From an uncultured cyanobacterium (GTDB lineage Bacteria > Cyanobacteriota > Cyanobacteriia > Cyanobacteriales > FACHB-T130): a stretch of 37,265 nt of DNA. Below are positions 7,835-15,945 of the stretch, piece by piece (the stretch's first letter is position 1; each line of letters begins with the position of its first letter). The notes beneath the pieces are model-generated. The model was not told the origin of the DNA and did no database searches. It saw only the letters and a program-made list of their open reading frames with translations. The stretch spans positions 1-37,265 of the forward strand of contig CAKZHE010000243.1 in assembly GCA_936920195.1 (NCBI GenBank), read 5' to 3'. Both the position numbers and the translations under genes were made by a program.

Positions 7835-8284
7835 ATGTTTTCTCAAAAAGTAGCCGATGACCGGACTAAAATCAGAGCGGGGGTAGGAGTGATCCTGCAA
7901 AACGCCCAAGGAGAGATTTTGCTAGAAAAAAGAAGCGATTGCGGGTGGTGGGGACTGCCTGGAGGGAGAATTGAAGCAGGGGAATCGGTTCTAGAAACCG
8001 CTTTGCGGGAAGTCAAAGAAGAAACTGGATTAGCGATCGCCATTACCAGTTTACTAGGTATTTATTCTGAACCAACCGATCGGATCGTCACCTATCCTGA
8101 TAATATAGTCCAGCTAGTGGATGTCATCCTAGTGGGAACAATTGTATCAGGCACGCTGTCTTGCAGCCACGAAAGCGAAGCTTTACAATTTTTTCAGCCA
8201 ACTGCCTTGCCTGCGGAGATTGTGCCACCTGCCTTGGCTCCCCTCCAGGATTTTATTAACGGACTGACTGGGATGATTCGGTGA
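7835..8284 (+). CDS. NUDIX hydrolase
   Basis: A 149-residue protein with a full NUDIX box at residues 44-66: GRIEAGE, then seven residues, then REVKEETGL, so the metal-binding glutamates are present. NUDIX enzymes cleave nucleoside diphosphates linked to another group, such as nucleotide sugars. WWGLPGG before the box and the generic C-terminus do not identify the substrate. AAAGGA six bases before ATG 7835 overlaps the end of the preceding gene, and the HddA-like kinase starts 14 bases after its stop, so the three genes form one tight transcript. A housekeeping or sugar-nucleotide turnover role in the locus is inferred. HIP1 at 8033-8040 is the last before a long HIP1-free stretch. Confidence 0.88.
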   Translation: MFSQKVADDRTKIRAGVGVILQNAQGEILLEKRSDCGWWGLPGGRIEAGESVLETALREVKEETGLAIAITSLLGIYSEPTDRIVTYPDNIVQLVDVILVGTIVSGTLSCSHESEALQFFQPTALPAEIVPPALAPLQDFINGLTGMIR

Positions 8285-8297
8285 CGAGGAACAATTG

Positions 8298-9359
8298 ATG
8301 ATTATTAGTAGAACCCCATATCGGATTTCATTTTTTGGCGGCGGCACCGACTATCCCGCCTGGTATCGCCGACATGGTGGTGCCGTTCTCGCCTCCACCA
8401 TCGATAAATACTGCTACCTCACTTGTCGTTATTTGCCGCCCTTTTTTGAGCATCGACTGCGGATTGTCTACTCCAAAATTGAAAGCTGCCACAACATCGA
8501 ACAAGTAGAACATCCTGCCGTCCGCGAAATTCTCCGCTACCTGAAGATTGACCGAGGACTAGAAATTCACCATGACGGCGACTTGCCTGCTCGGAGCGGT
8601 ATGGGTTCTAGTTCAGCTTTTACGGTAGGTTTATTGCACGCTATGTATGCGCTGCAAGGGCAAATGCCTGGAAAGCAGCAACTAGCCAAGGAAAGCATTC
8701 ACATCGAACAAGACCGTCTGGAAGAAACGGTTGGTTCTCAGGATCAAGTTTGTGCTGCCTACGGGGGATTGAATCATATTACCTTTTTACCCAACGGCGA
8801 AATTTCCGTTCGACCAGTGACGCTTTCCCGTCAAAGAATTTCTGAGTTGAGTTCCCACTTGATGCTGTTTTACACCGGGATTAAACGCACAGCTTCCAAC
8901 ATTGCCCAAAGCTACGTTCAAGACCTGCACACCCGCAAACGCCAGCTGCGGATTATGAAAGACTTAGTAGAAGAGAGTCTATCAATTCTGAGCAGCGGTC
9001 AAGACCTGATTCATTTTGGGGAACTGCTACATGAAGCTTGGCAAGCCAAACGAAGTTTGAGCGCTCAAGTCTCCAATTCAGAAGTAGACGATTTGTATTC
9101 CCAAGCCCAAGCTGCCGGAGCCATTGGTGGTAAACTTACTGGGGCAGGAGGGGGAGGCTTCCTATTATTGTTTGTTCCGCCAGAAAAGCAATCCGCAGTC
9201 AAAGCTCAACTGAATCAACTCATCCATGTCCCCTTTGAATTTGAATTTGCGGGCAGTCAAATCATCTTTTTTGACCAAGGAACAGATTACTCTGCCGAAG
9301 AAAAAGCTCGCGACAATCAACCAATTGAAGCTTTTCGGGAATTAATCCCAAATTCATAA
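8298..9359 (+). CDS. hddA: GHMP sugar kinase, HddA-like (D-glycero-D-manno-heptose 7-phosphate kinase family)
   Basis: A 353-residue GHMP kinase. RTPYRISFFGGGTDYPAWY at residues 5-23 is the substrate-binding start typical of HddA, PARSGMGSSS (97-106) is the ATP-binding GHMP motif, and KLTGAGGGGF near 275-285 is the third motif. HddA phosphorylates C1 of D-glycero-D-manno-heptose 7-phosphate on the way to GDP-heptose. No isomerase (GmhA), phosphatase (GmhB) or guanylyltransferase (HddC) is in this window, so they may be elsewhere or the substrate may differ. GAGGA seven bases before ATG 8298 supports that start over TTG 8295. Base composition is more GC-rich than the genes at 339-5038. Confidence 0.8.
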   Translation: MIISRTPYRISFFGGGTDYPAWYRRHGGAVLASTIDKYCYLTCRYLPPFFEHRLRIVYSKIESCHNIEQVEHPAVREILRYLKIDRGLEIHHDGDLPARSGMGSSSAFTVGLLHAMYALQGQMPGKQQLAKESIHIEQDRLEETVGSQDQVCAAYGGLNHITFLPNGEISVRPVTLSRQRISELSSHLMLFYTGIKRTASNIAQSYVQDLHTRKRQLRIMKDLVEESLSILSSGQDLIHFGELLHEAWQAKRSLSAQVSNSEVDDLYSQAQAAGAIGGKLTGAGGGGFLLLFVPPEKQSAVKAQLNQLIHVPFEFEFAGSQIIFFDQGTDYSAEEKARDNQPIEAFRELIPNS

Positions 9360-9411
9360 GCTGTAGCGGGGGGATTGACCCTACAGGATTTCACGTAAAT
9401 GGAGAGGAGTA

Positions 9412-10335
9412 TTGGAAAAACAGTCAAAAATCTATGTAGCTGGGGGCGAGACGCTGATTGGAGCGGCTTTGTTGAGACAGTTGCAACAGCAGCAATACAC
9501 CAACTTAATTTCCCCTCATTTAGAGCCGCCCCTGACGGATGGCAAACTGGTAGCAGAGTTTTTTGCCGAACATCAGCCGGAATATGTTTTTCTGGCGGCC
9601 GGAAAATCTGGGGGAATTTTGGCGAATCAGCGATATCCGGCGGAACTAATGCTGGATAATTTGCTGGTAGAGTGTCATATAATTCAAAGTGCCTATAGCA
9701 ATGGAGTGAAGAAACTGCTGTATTTAGCGAGTTCTTGCAGCTATCCCAAGTTCGCTCCGCAACCCATTGAGGTGAAATCTTTGCTGACTGGCGCTATAGA
9801 ACCCACTAACGAAGCCTACGCTGTGGCTAAAATTGCCGGAATTAAGTTATGTCAAGCCTATCGGCAACAATATCGGGCAAATTTTCTAAGTGTTATTCCA
9901 GCTAATGTTTTCGGACCGGGTGATGATTTTAGTTCAGAAGGATCCCATGTGATTCCAGCACTGATTCGCAAGATGCACGATGCAAAAATTGCGAATGCCC
10001 AGTTTATTGACATTTGGGGAACTGGGACTCCCAAACGAGACTTCCTTTTTGTTGAAGACTTGGCAGATGCTTGTATACTGACTATACGAGAGTTCGATGA
10101 TTGCTCTGTGATTAACATTGCCAGTGGGTCAGGAATATCGATTCAGGAACTTGCGGAACTAATCAAACAAGTGGTAGGTTATTTAGGCGAATTGCGTTTC
10201 GACACTACCAAGCCAGATGGGATGCCGTTGAAGATACTTGATACCAAAAAACTCCAGCAGATGGGTTGGGAACCAAAAACTTCGCTTCGAGACGCACTAA
10301 AAATCACATTTGAGTGGTTTTTACAGACAAAATAG
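9412..10335 (+). CDS. fcl: GDP-L-fucose-synthase-like epimerase/reductase (Fcl/ColC/MlghC type)
   Basis: Short-chain dehydrogenase of 307 residues close to GDP-fucose synthase. Catalytic residues sit at the same numbers as in E. coli Fcl: Ser107 and Cys109 in ASSCSYP, Tyr136 and Lys140 in YAVAK, and His179 in GSHVIPALI. Cys109/His179 drive C3/C5 epimerisation, so both epimerase and NADPH-reductase steps look possible. The nucleotide-binding loop is altered (GGETLIG instead of GHRGMVG). Substrate may be GDP-4-keto-6-deoxymannose, its 3-deoxy form (colitose route, given the ColD-like gene at 13004) or a GDP-heptose derivative (given hddA). The only start in this frame is TTG 9412, preceded by GGAGAGGAG; an ATG at 9399 is in another frame. 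Confidence 0.82.
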   Translation: MEKQSKIYVAGGETLIGAALLRQLQQQQYTNLISPHLEPPLTDGKLVAEFFAEHQPEYVFLAAGKSGGILANQRYPAELMLDNLLVECHIIQSAYSNGVKKLLYLASSCSYPKFAPQPIEVKSLLTGAIEPTNEAYAVAKIAGIKLCQAYRQQYRANFLSVIPANVFGPGDDFSSEGSHVIPALIRKMHDAKIANAQFIDIWGTGTPKRDFLFVEDLADACILTIREFDDCSVINIASGSGISIQELAELIKQVVGYLGELRFDTTKPDGMPLKILDTKKLQQMGWEPKTSLRDALKITFEWFLQTK

Positions 10336-10353
10336 TAAGGAGTATCTATAATT

Positions 10354-11226
10354 GTGTTTTCAGTGAAGAATAAAACAGCCAATATGTCAATAGCCATTCC
10401 ATTGCTAGAAAAGAAAGCACGCCAGTTAAGGGCTACATGTGTTCAAATGGCTCACGATGGTAAAGAAGGTCATTTAAGTTCAGCATTAAGTTGTATGGAT
10501 CTACTCGTTGGACTCTATTACCATTGGCTGAGAATCGATCCTAAAAATCCTAAAGACCATAAGAGAGATCGCTTTATTTTCAGTAAAGGACACGCCTGCA
10601 CAGCTCTTTATGCTGTTATGGCAGATCGGGATTTTTTCCCCAAGAAATGGCTATATCGTTATGCTCAGAATGATTCGCCGTTACCAAATCATCCTTGTAA
10701 GCATTCGTTACCTCTACTAGAATGTTCTTCCGGGAGTTTAGGACATGGGCTTGGCATTGGAACTGGTATGGTTTATGGCTTAAGGCTTGATGGGGTTGAT
10801 GCTCGTACAGTTGTATTGATGAGTGATGGGGAATGCAATGAGGGAAGTGTTTGGGAAGCAGCAATGTTTGCTGCTGCCAATAAATTCGAGAATCTGCTGG
10901 CGATTGTTGATTACAACGGCGTTCAGGCGGTTGGGAGAAGCGATCAATTAATGGGATATACTTCACTAGAAGAAAAATTCAAAGCATTTGGGTGGAATGC
11001 CCTAACTATAAATGGGAATAATCTCAATGAAATAATTGCTGCTTTAGATACTTTTCCATTTGAAAAAGGTCGGCCTTCTGCTATTATTGCCAAAACTACA
11101 GCAGGTTCAGGAGTCCGCTTTATGGAAGATCAGGTGCTTTGGCATTATCGAGTGCCTTCAGACGAAGACCTAAAACTAGCTTTAGAGGAATTAAAAGAAG
11201 TCGCTATTCATTTAGAGGAAGTATAG
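10354..11226 (+). CDS. transketolase, N-terminal (TPP-binding) subunit
   Basis: A 290-residue half-transketolase. EGHLSSALSCMDLL (His40) and FSKGHACTALY (His80) are the N-terminal histidine motifs. SGSLGHGLGIG and the TPP motif MSDGECNEGSVWEA ending at Asn188 in VDYN are clear. It needs the C-terminal subunit encoded next to form the active site and moves a two-carbon ketol unit using thiamine diphosphate. GTG 10354 follows AGGAG at 10338-10342; ATG 10384 is another possible start. Split transketolases are common outside central metabolism, and the location between sugar-modifying genes points to a dedicated role, either supplying sedoheptulose 7-phosphate for heptose or adding a two-carbon branch to a keto-sugar. 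Confidence 0.88.
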   Translation: MFSVKNKTANMSIAIPLLEKKARQLRATCVQMAHDGKEGHLSSALSCMDLLVGLYYHWLRIDPKNPKDHKRDRFIFSKGHACTALYAVMADRDFFPKKWLYRYAQNDSPLPNHPCKHSLPLLECSSGSLGHGLGIGTGMVYGLRLDGVDARTVVLMSDGECNEGSVWEAAMFAAANKFENLLAIVDYNGVQAVGRSDQLMGYTSLEEKFKAFGWNALTINGNNLNEIIAALDTFPFEKGRPSAIIAKTTAGSGVRFMEDQVLWHYRVPSDEDLKLALEELKEVAIHLEEV

Positions 11227-11228
11227 TT

Positions 11229-12152
11229 ATGAGGAAAGCCTTTGTAGAGACCCTCACTCAAGTAGCGGCTGAAAATTCCCGCCTGATTTTCCTGACTGGA
11301 GATCTGGGATTTCAGGTTTTTGACAATTTCCGGGAACGCTTTAGTTCCCGCTATATAAATGTGGGAGTAGCTGAAGCTCAGATGATATGTGCCGCAGCAG
11401 GATTAGCGCTGGAGGGATGGCGTCCAGTTGCTTACTCAATCGCCTCTTTTGCTACAGCCAGAGCTTTTGAGCAAATCCGCATATCTGTAAGTTACCCTAA
11501 TCTGCCTATTCTTGTAGTAGGTGCAGGTGGAGGATATACCTATGCAGCCAGCGGGGTTACTCATCATGCGGCAGATGACCTAGCTCTGATGTCTATTTTG
11601 CCTGGAATGACAGTGGTAGCTCCAGGAGATAGCAATGAAGTAGCAGCTCTTTTGCCGGAGCTTTTACAACTTCCAGGCCCTTCCTATATCAGAATTGGTC
11701 GATATGGTGAGCCAAGCTACTATGCCAACGAACCTGCGGTATTAGGACGCGCCCGTCTCTTAAGAGACGGAGAACGTATTGCGCTTGTGAGTACAGGAGA
11801 TCTAGCTGTACCTGTGCTAGAAGCACTGGAAGTATTGAAAGCTGATGATATTTGGCCAATAGCTTACCAAATGCACACTGTTAAACCACTAGATACAACT
11901 ACTTTAGACCAATTATCCCAGCGGGTAGAAACAATTATTACAATTGAGGAACACCTACCATCTGGAGGATTGAGCGCTGCTGTTAATACGTGGCGAACTA
12001 CCTGTGAAAAGTCAATAAAATTACTTAGGCTTGGGCCAGTAGATGCCTTTGCCCTTGGCAATCTTGAGAGAAATGAGCTACGGCATCGGCTAGGATATGA
12101 TGCGGAGGCGATTGTCAAAACTGTTCGTTCGTTGTGGGACAAGTTAAAGTAA
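11229..12152 (+). CDS. transketolase, C-terminal (pyrimidine-binding) subunit
   Basis: This 307-residue protein pairs with the preceding gene. GVAEAQMICAAAG holds Glu49, the residue that activates the thiamine ring, and SFATARAFEQIR is the usual pyrimidine-domain motif. GGGYTYAASGVTHHAADDLALM and EEHLPSGGLSAAV belong to the PYR and C-terminal domains. ATG 11229 lies two bases after the stop of the first subunit. The frame stays open upstream to 11139, but that part overlaps the first subunit and is not coding. The combined 597 residues are somewhat shorter than a fused transketolase (about 660). Confidence 0.9.
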   Translation: MRKAFVETLTQVAAENSRLIFLTGDLGFQVFDNFRERFSSRYINVGVAEAQMICAAAGLALEGWRPVAYSIASFATARAFEQIRISVSYPNLPILVVGAGGGYTYAASGVTHHAADDLALMSILPGMTVVAPGDSNEVAALLPELLQLPGPSYIRIGRYGEPSYYANEPAVLGRARLLRDGERIALVSTGDLAVPVLEALEVLKADDIWPIAYQMHTVKPLDTTTLDQLSQRVETIITIEEHLPSGGLSAAVNTWRTTCEKSIKLLRLGPVDAFALGNLERNELRHRLGYDAEAIVKTVRSLWDKLK

Positions 12153-12199
12153 GATCTGGTTAAATCAGAAATATAGCTGAAAAATAAAGGAAACAAAAA

Positions 12200-12952
12200 A
12201 TGAGTGCAGATTTTAACATTGTTACTTTTGGCAATGAATCAGAGAAAGATCGGCGAAGCCAGTTTGTAGAGCTTATGAGGAGATGCCCAATTCCAGATAC
12301 TGAATTACTGATGAATTTGGGATTGTTTCTAACTCCTCAAACCCTCTCACGGATATTATTCATGGATTTTCTGTACAAACAGATAATTGAGGTTCAGGGA
12401 ATCGTAGTTGAATTTGGTTGCCGTTGGGGTCAAAATGTATCTCTGTTTACTGAATTGAGGGGGATTTACGAACCGTTCAACAGACTGAGAAAAATTGTTG
12501 GTTTTGACACTTTTGCCGGATTTCCCAACGTATCTGAAAAAGATGGTAGTCTGATGGTAAAAGGCGGTTACTCGGTTGCCCCAGATTACGAAAAATATCT
12601 AGAGGAAATTCTGAGATTTCAAGAACAAGAAAGTCCTCTATCTCATATCAAAAAGTATGAAGTTGTAAAAGGAGATGCAACAGTAACTCTAGATAATTAT
12701 TTAGAAAGACACCCGGAAACAATAATTGCTCTTGCGTATTTCGATCTTGATATTTACGAGCCAACTTACAAGTGCTTGTCTAAAATTAAGAATTATTTAA
12801 CTCGCGGAAGTGTGATTGGGTTTGATGAACTGAATGACCAAGCTTGTCCAGGTGAAACTACTGCCCTCAAGGAAGTATTTGGATTAAATCGCTATGCAAT
12901 CAAGAGATTTCCCTATAACTCCCGGACTTCATACATAATTATTGATGATTGA
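12200..12952 (+). CDS. TylF/MycF-like SAM-dependent methyltransferase
   Basis: A 250-residue class I methyltransferase. VEFGCRWGQN (70-79) is the SAM-binding motif I, GFDTFAGFP (101-109) carries the acidic residue for the SAM ribose, and AYFDLDIYEPTYKCL (about 179-193) with IGFDELND (206-213) matches the metal-binding aspartates of the TylF (macrocin O-methyltransferase) family. Members methylate sugar hydroxyls, usually on a finished glycoside, and some cyanobacterial relatives act on polysaccharide sugars. AAAGGAAA before ATG 12200 is a good ribosome binding site. It lies between the transketolase pair and the ColD-like gene, so O-methylation of the rare sugar made here is likely but unproven. 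Confidence 0.78.
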   Translation: MSADFNIVTFGNESEKDRRSQFVELMRRCPIPDTELLMNLGLFLTPQTLSRILFMDFLYKQIIEVQGIVVEFGCRWGQNVSLFTELRGIYEPFNRLRKIVGFDTFAGFPNVSEKDGSLMVKGGYSVAPDYEKYLEEILRFQEQESPLSHIKKYEVVKGDATVTLDNYLERHPETIIALAYFDLDIYEPTYKCLSKIKNYLTRGSVIGFDELNDQACPGETTALKEVFGLNRYAIKRFPYNSRTSYIIIDD

Positions 12953-13003
12953 TGATGTGATGTCTTTTTCTTTCGTATTTTACAACAGGAAATAATTCTA
13001 GAG

Positions 13004-14209
13004 ATGTTAAACGATACCATTAGTTCTGCACTCCAGACCGACCTTGATTGGCCTTTGATGAAGAACAATATTTCCAGGATAGATCTGGATGCAGTTATTG
13101 ATTTTTTACAATCAGATCAAATAATTCTAACTCAATCAAAACAGGTAGAAATATTTGAGGAAGAGTGGTCTAATTGGCTAGGAATGAAATACAGCGTTTT
13201 TGTGAACTCTGGTTCTTCTGCTAATCTCCTAACAATGACTGCTTTAAAAGAGAATTATGGTCTAGGGGAAGTGATTGTACCAACACTGACTTGGGTGTCA
13301 GATATAGCATCAGTAATTCAGTGTGGATTTACCCCAGTCTTTGTTGATGTTAATCCTAACAATCTAGGCATGGACAATGAGCAAGTAATTAATAAAATTA
13401 CCCCACGAACTAAAGCAGTCTTTATAACCCATGTACTCGGCTATAATGCACTTAGTCAAAAACTTTTAGATGAGTTAGAAAAGCGAAGTATTCCCTTGAT
13501 TGAAGATGTTTGTGAATCACATGGAGCAACTTTTAAGGAAAAAAAGTTAGGAGGATTTGGATTAATGTCTAACTTCTCATTTTATTATGCTCATCACATG
13601 AGTACCATTGAAGGAGGTATGATATCGACGAACGATAAAGGTCTATATGAAATATTAAGAATGCTGCGCTCTCATGGGATGGTGCGAGAATTAAAGTCAA
13701 GTAAACTCAAGCAATCCTATTACGAAAGGCATTCAGACCTAAACCCAGATTTTATTTTTGCTTTTCCTGCTTATAATGTACGCAGTACAGAAATTAACGC
13801 AGTGATTGGGCGCTCACAATTGAAGAGGCTTGACGCTAATAACAAAATCCGAACGAAGAATCTGGTATTATTTCTAGAGAATTTAAACCCTAACAAATAC
13901 CAAGTTGACTTTGAAACGGAAGGTAGTTCTAACTATGCGTTTACTCTTATCCTGAAACACCCAGATGAAAAACTTCGCGATCTGGTTATGCACTCGTTGC
14001 GCCAAGTTAAGGTAGAATTCAGGCGGGGGACTTCTGGTGGTGGAAACCAACTGCGACAACCTTATTTGAAGAAGTTGGTAGGCGAGTTTGAATATCAAAA
14101 TTATCCCTGTGTTGACCATATCCACTTTTATGGTTTTTACATCGGTAACTATCCAGAATTAGAGCCAGAGAAAATTATTAATCTGTGTTCTATTTTAAAC
14201 CAACTCTAA
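13004..14209 (+). CDS. ColD-like PLP-dependent sugar 3-dehydratase (DegT fold, Lys to His)
   Basis: A 401-residue DegT/DnrJ/EryC1-fold protein. The PLP lysine is replaced: FSFYYAHHMSTIEGGM has His197 where WecE in this same window has the lysine of FHETKN. That change defines the C3-dehydratases (ColD, and DdhC/E1 for CDP-sugars), which use PMP to remove the 3-hydroxyl of a 4-keto-6-deoxy sugar. DdhC carries an iron-sulphur cysteine cluster; I see none here, and the length and segments such as IEDVCESHGATF, LRSHGMVRE, PDFIFAFPAYN and FRRGTSGGGNQLRQPYL favour ColD, which acts on GDP-4-keto-6-deoxymannose. A Gmd-like enzyme at 25595 would supply that substrate. The product is a GDP-4-keto-3,6-dideoxyhexose. 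Confidence 0.82.
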   Translation: MLNDTISSALQTDLDWPLMKNNISRIDLDAVIDFLQSDQIILTQSKQVEIFEEEWSNWLGMKYSVFVNSGSSANLLTMTALKENYGLGEVIVPTLTWVSDIASVIQCGFTPVFVDVNPNNLGMDNEQVINKITPRTKAVFITHVLGYNALSQKLLDELEKRSIPLIEDVCESHGATFKEKKLGGFGLMSNFSFYYAHHMSTIEGGMISTNDKGLYEILRMLRSHGMVRELKSSKLKQSYYERHSDLNPDFIFAFPAYNVRSTEINAVIGRSQLKRLDANNKIRTKNLVLFLENLNPNKYQVDFETEGSSNYAFTLILKHPDEKLRDLVMHSLRQVKVEFRRGTSGGGNQLRQPYLKKLVGEFEYQNYPCVDHIHFYGFYIGNYPELEPEKIINLCSILNQL

Positions 14210-14323
14210 CTTTATCTCAAAAAGTAGTTTTGAAGAATGGTGAAACTAAAATGCTTTTAACAGTGATGTAGTGAGATACCCAACATAATTGGCATTTATC
14301 AAAAATCAGAGGAAATTAAGGCT

Positions 14324-15829
14324 ATGACTACACAAAAGAAACTGGATTTGGTACTTATTAATCCAGCTAATCGCAAGCAAATATATCAGTCACTCAGTTA
14401 TGAGTTAGCTGCTATTGAGCCACCAGTATGGGCAGGATTAATGGCAACTTTTGTACGCAAACAGAGATTTTCAGTTCAAATTATTGATGCAGCAGCAGAA
14501 AATTTTGACCCCCAAGAAACGGCTGACTACTTGGCAGAATTAAACCCAGTATTAACTGTGATTGTAGTTTATGGCCAGCAGCCTTCTGCGTCTACTCAAG
14601 TGATGCCAGGAGCAAGTGCAATTGCAACAACAATTAAACAGAGTTACCCAGACCAAAAAGTTCTCTTGGTAGGAGGTCACGTTGCTGCTTTGCCAGAGCG
14701 GTCCCTTAGAGAAGAAAATGCAGATTTTGTGGCAACTGGAGAGGGTTTATATACCATACTAGATCTGATACAAGCCTTAAAATCAGATCAGCCAAATTTC
14801 AGCAAAGTTCGGGGTTTATGGTATTGGGAAAATCAGCAAGTTAAATCAAACTCCAGCGCCCCCTTGCTCCAAGATCTAAAAGGTGAAATGCCAGGGATTG
14901 CGTGGGATCTACTGCCAATGGAAAAATATCGCGCCCACAACTGGCATTGCTTTGATGGCCTCCAGCGTCAGCCTTATGCTGCTCTTTATACTACTCTAGG
15001 TTGCCCTTATCATTGCAGTTTCTGCTGCATTCAAGCTCCCTTTAAAAGTGGGGAAAAGGAGTTAGGCTACAAAGAAATTACTAATAGCTATCGAAGTTGG
15101 AATCCAGAAGCTGTAATATCTGAAATAGACCTGCTAGTCAACAAATATGGGGTACGTAATCTTAAGATTGCAGATGAGATGTTTGTACTGAATCCCAAGC
15201 ATATATTGGGTATTTGTGACCTAATAATTGAACGCGGTTATGACTTGAATATGTGGGCTTATGCGAGGGTGGATACTGTAAAAGATGATATGCTGGATAA
15301 ACTTAAGCAGGCTGGTTTTAACTGGTTGGCTTTTGGAATTGAAGCAGCGAGCGATCGCGTGCGAGACGATGTTGATAAAGGGTTTGCCAAAGAGAAAATT
15401 AGTCAAACCCTGGAAAAAGTTAAGGCAGCAGGAATCCATATTGCTGCAAATTACATTTTTGGTTTGCCAGAAGACGATTTAGAAAGTATGGAAGCAACCT
15501 TAAAATTAGCGATTGAACTTAATACTGATTGGGCAAATTTTTATTCTGCAATGGCTTATCCTGGGTCGCAACTCTACGATCTCGCTGTTAAGGCAAACTG
15601 GAGATTGCCAGATACTTGGTCAGGTTATTCTCAGCATTCTGTAGATACTTTGCCCTTACCTACTAAATATCTTTCTGCCGCTGAAGTACTAGGTTTTCGA
15701 GATCGGGCTTTCCAAACATATTTCAAGCACCCTAATTACTTAGATATGATTGGGAAGAAATTTGGAAGCAAAACTGTACAGCATATTCAAGAAATGACAT
15801 CCCATAAGCTTAAAAGACAATATGCCTAA
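14324..15829 (+). CDS. B12-binding-domain radical SAM enzyme
   Basis: A 501-residue protein with an N-terminal Rossmann-like cobalamin-binding domain (about 1-150; VLLVGGHVAALPE and FVATGEG are typical) and a radical SAM domain from about 215. The cluster motif CPYHCSFC gives Cys227, Cys231 and Cys234, and GFNWLAFGIEAASDRVRDDV and NYIFGLPEDDLESM are later radical SAM features. Class B members often methylate unreactive carbons or phosphorus; others do ring or mutase chemistry. AGAGGAAA lies ahead of ATG 14324. The position after the ColD-like gene suggests C-methylation or another change to the sugar, but no substrate can be read from sequence. HIP1 at 15351-15358 ends the HIP1-free stretch. 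Confidence 0.85.
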   Translation: MTTQKKLDLVLINPANRKQIYQSLSYELAAIEPPVWAGLMATFVRKQRFSVQIIDAAAENFDPQETADYLAELNPVLTVIVVYGQQPSASTQVMPGASAIATTIKQSYPDQKVLLVGGHVAALPERSLREENADFVATGEGLYTILDLIQALKSDQPNFSKVRGLWYWENQQVKSNSSAPLLQDLKGEMPGIAWDLLPMEKYRAHNWHCFDGLQRQPYAALYTTLGCPYHCSFCCIQAPFKSGEKELGYKEITNSYRSWNPEAVISEIDLLVNKYGVRNLKIADEMFVLNPKHILGICDLIIERGYDLNMWAYARVDTVKDDMLDKLKQAGFNWLAFGIEAASDRVRDDVDKGFAKEKISQTLEKVKAAGIHIAANYIFGLPEDDLESMEATLKLAIELNTDWANFYSAMAYPGSQLYDLAVKANWRLPDTWSGYSQHSVDTLPLPTKYLSAAEVLGFRDRAFQTYFKHPNYLDMIGKKFGSKTVQHIQEMTSHKLKRQYA

Positions 15830-15895
15830 ATTATTGGTGATTTTTCTCGAATTCTATTGATCTTCGCAAAAACGTTGATTGCTAAAGAGAACAAA

Positions 15896-15909
15896 AGTTT
15901 TCGAAAACT
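15896..15909. promoter_or_regulatory. 14-bp perfect palindrome, possible operator
   Basis: AGTTTTCGAAAACT reads the same on both strands and lies 36 bases before the start of the following gene, within the 116-base gap after the radical SAM gene. It may be a protein-binding site or merely a chance AT-rich palindrome. No promoter hexamers are clear around it. Confidence 0.2.
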
Positions 15910-15945
15910 ACTTTTGAACAATGTTTGTGTAATGGGATATTGGCG

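Noticed and set aside
9399-9659. Plus-strand frame from ATG 9399 next to a GGAGAGGAG ribosome binding site
   Set aside because: Its product has no family features and overlaps the Fcl-like frame, which shows all catalytic residues. The purine-rich site more likely serves TTG 9412. A frameshift at the gene start was considered but is not needed.
10616-10966. 116-codon minus-strand frame
   Set aside because: It is antisense to the transketolase N-terminal subunit, whose motifs are unmistakable.
11139-11228. 30-codon upstream extension of the transketolase C-terminal subunit
   Set aside because: It overlaps the first subunit and is Arg/Ser-rich without transketolase similarity; ATG 11229 gives the usual start.
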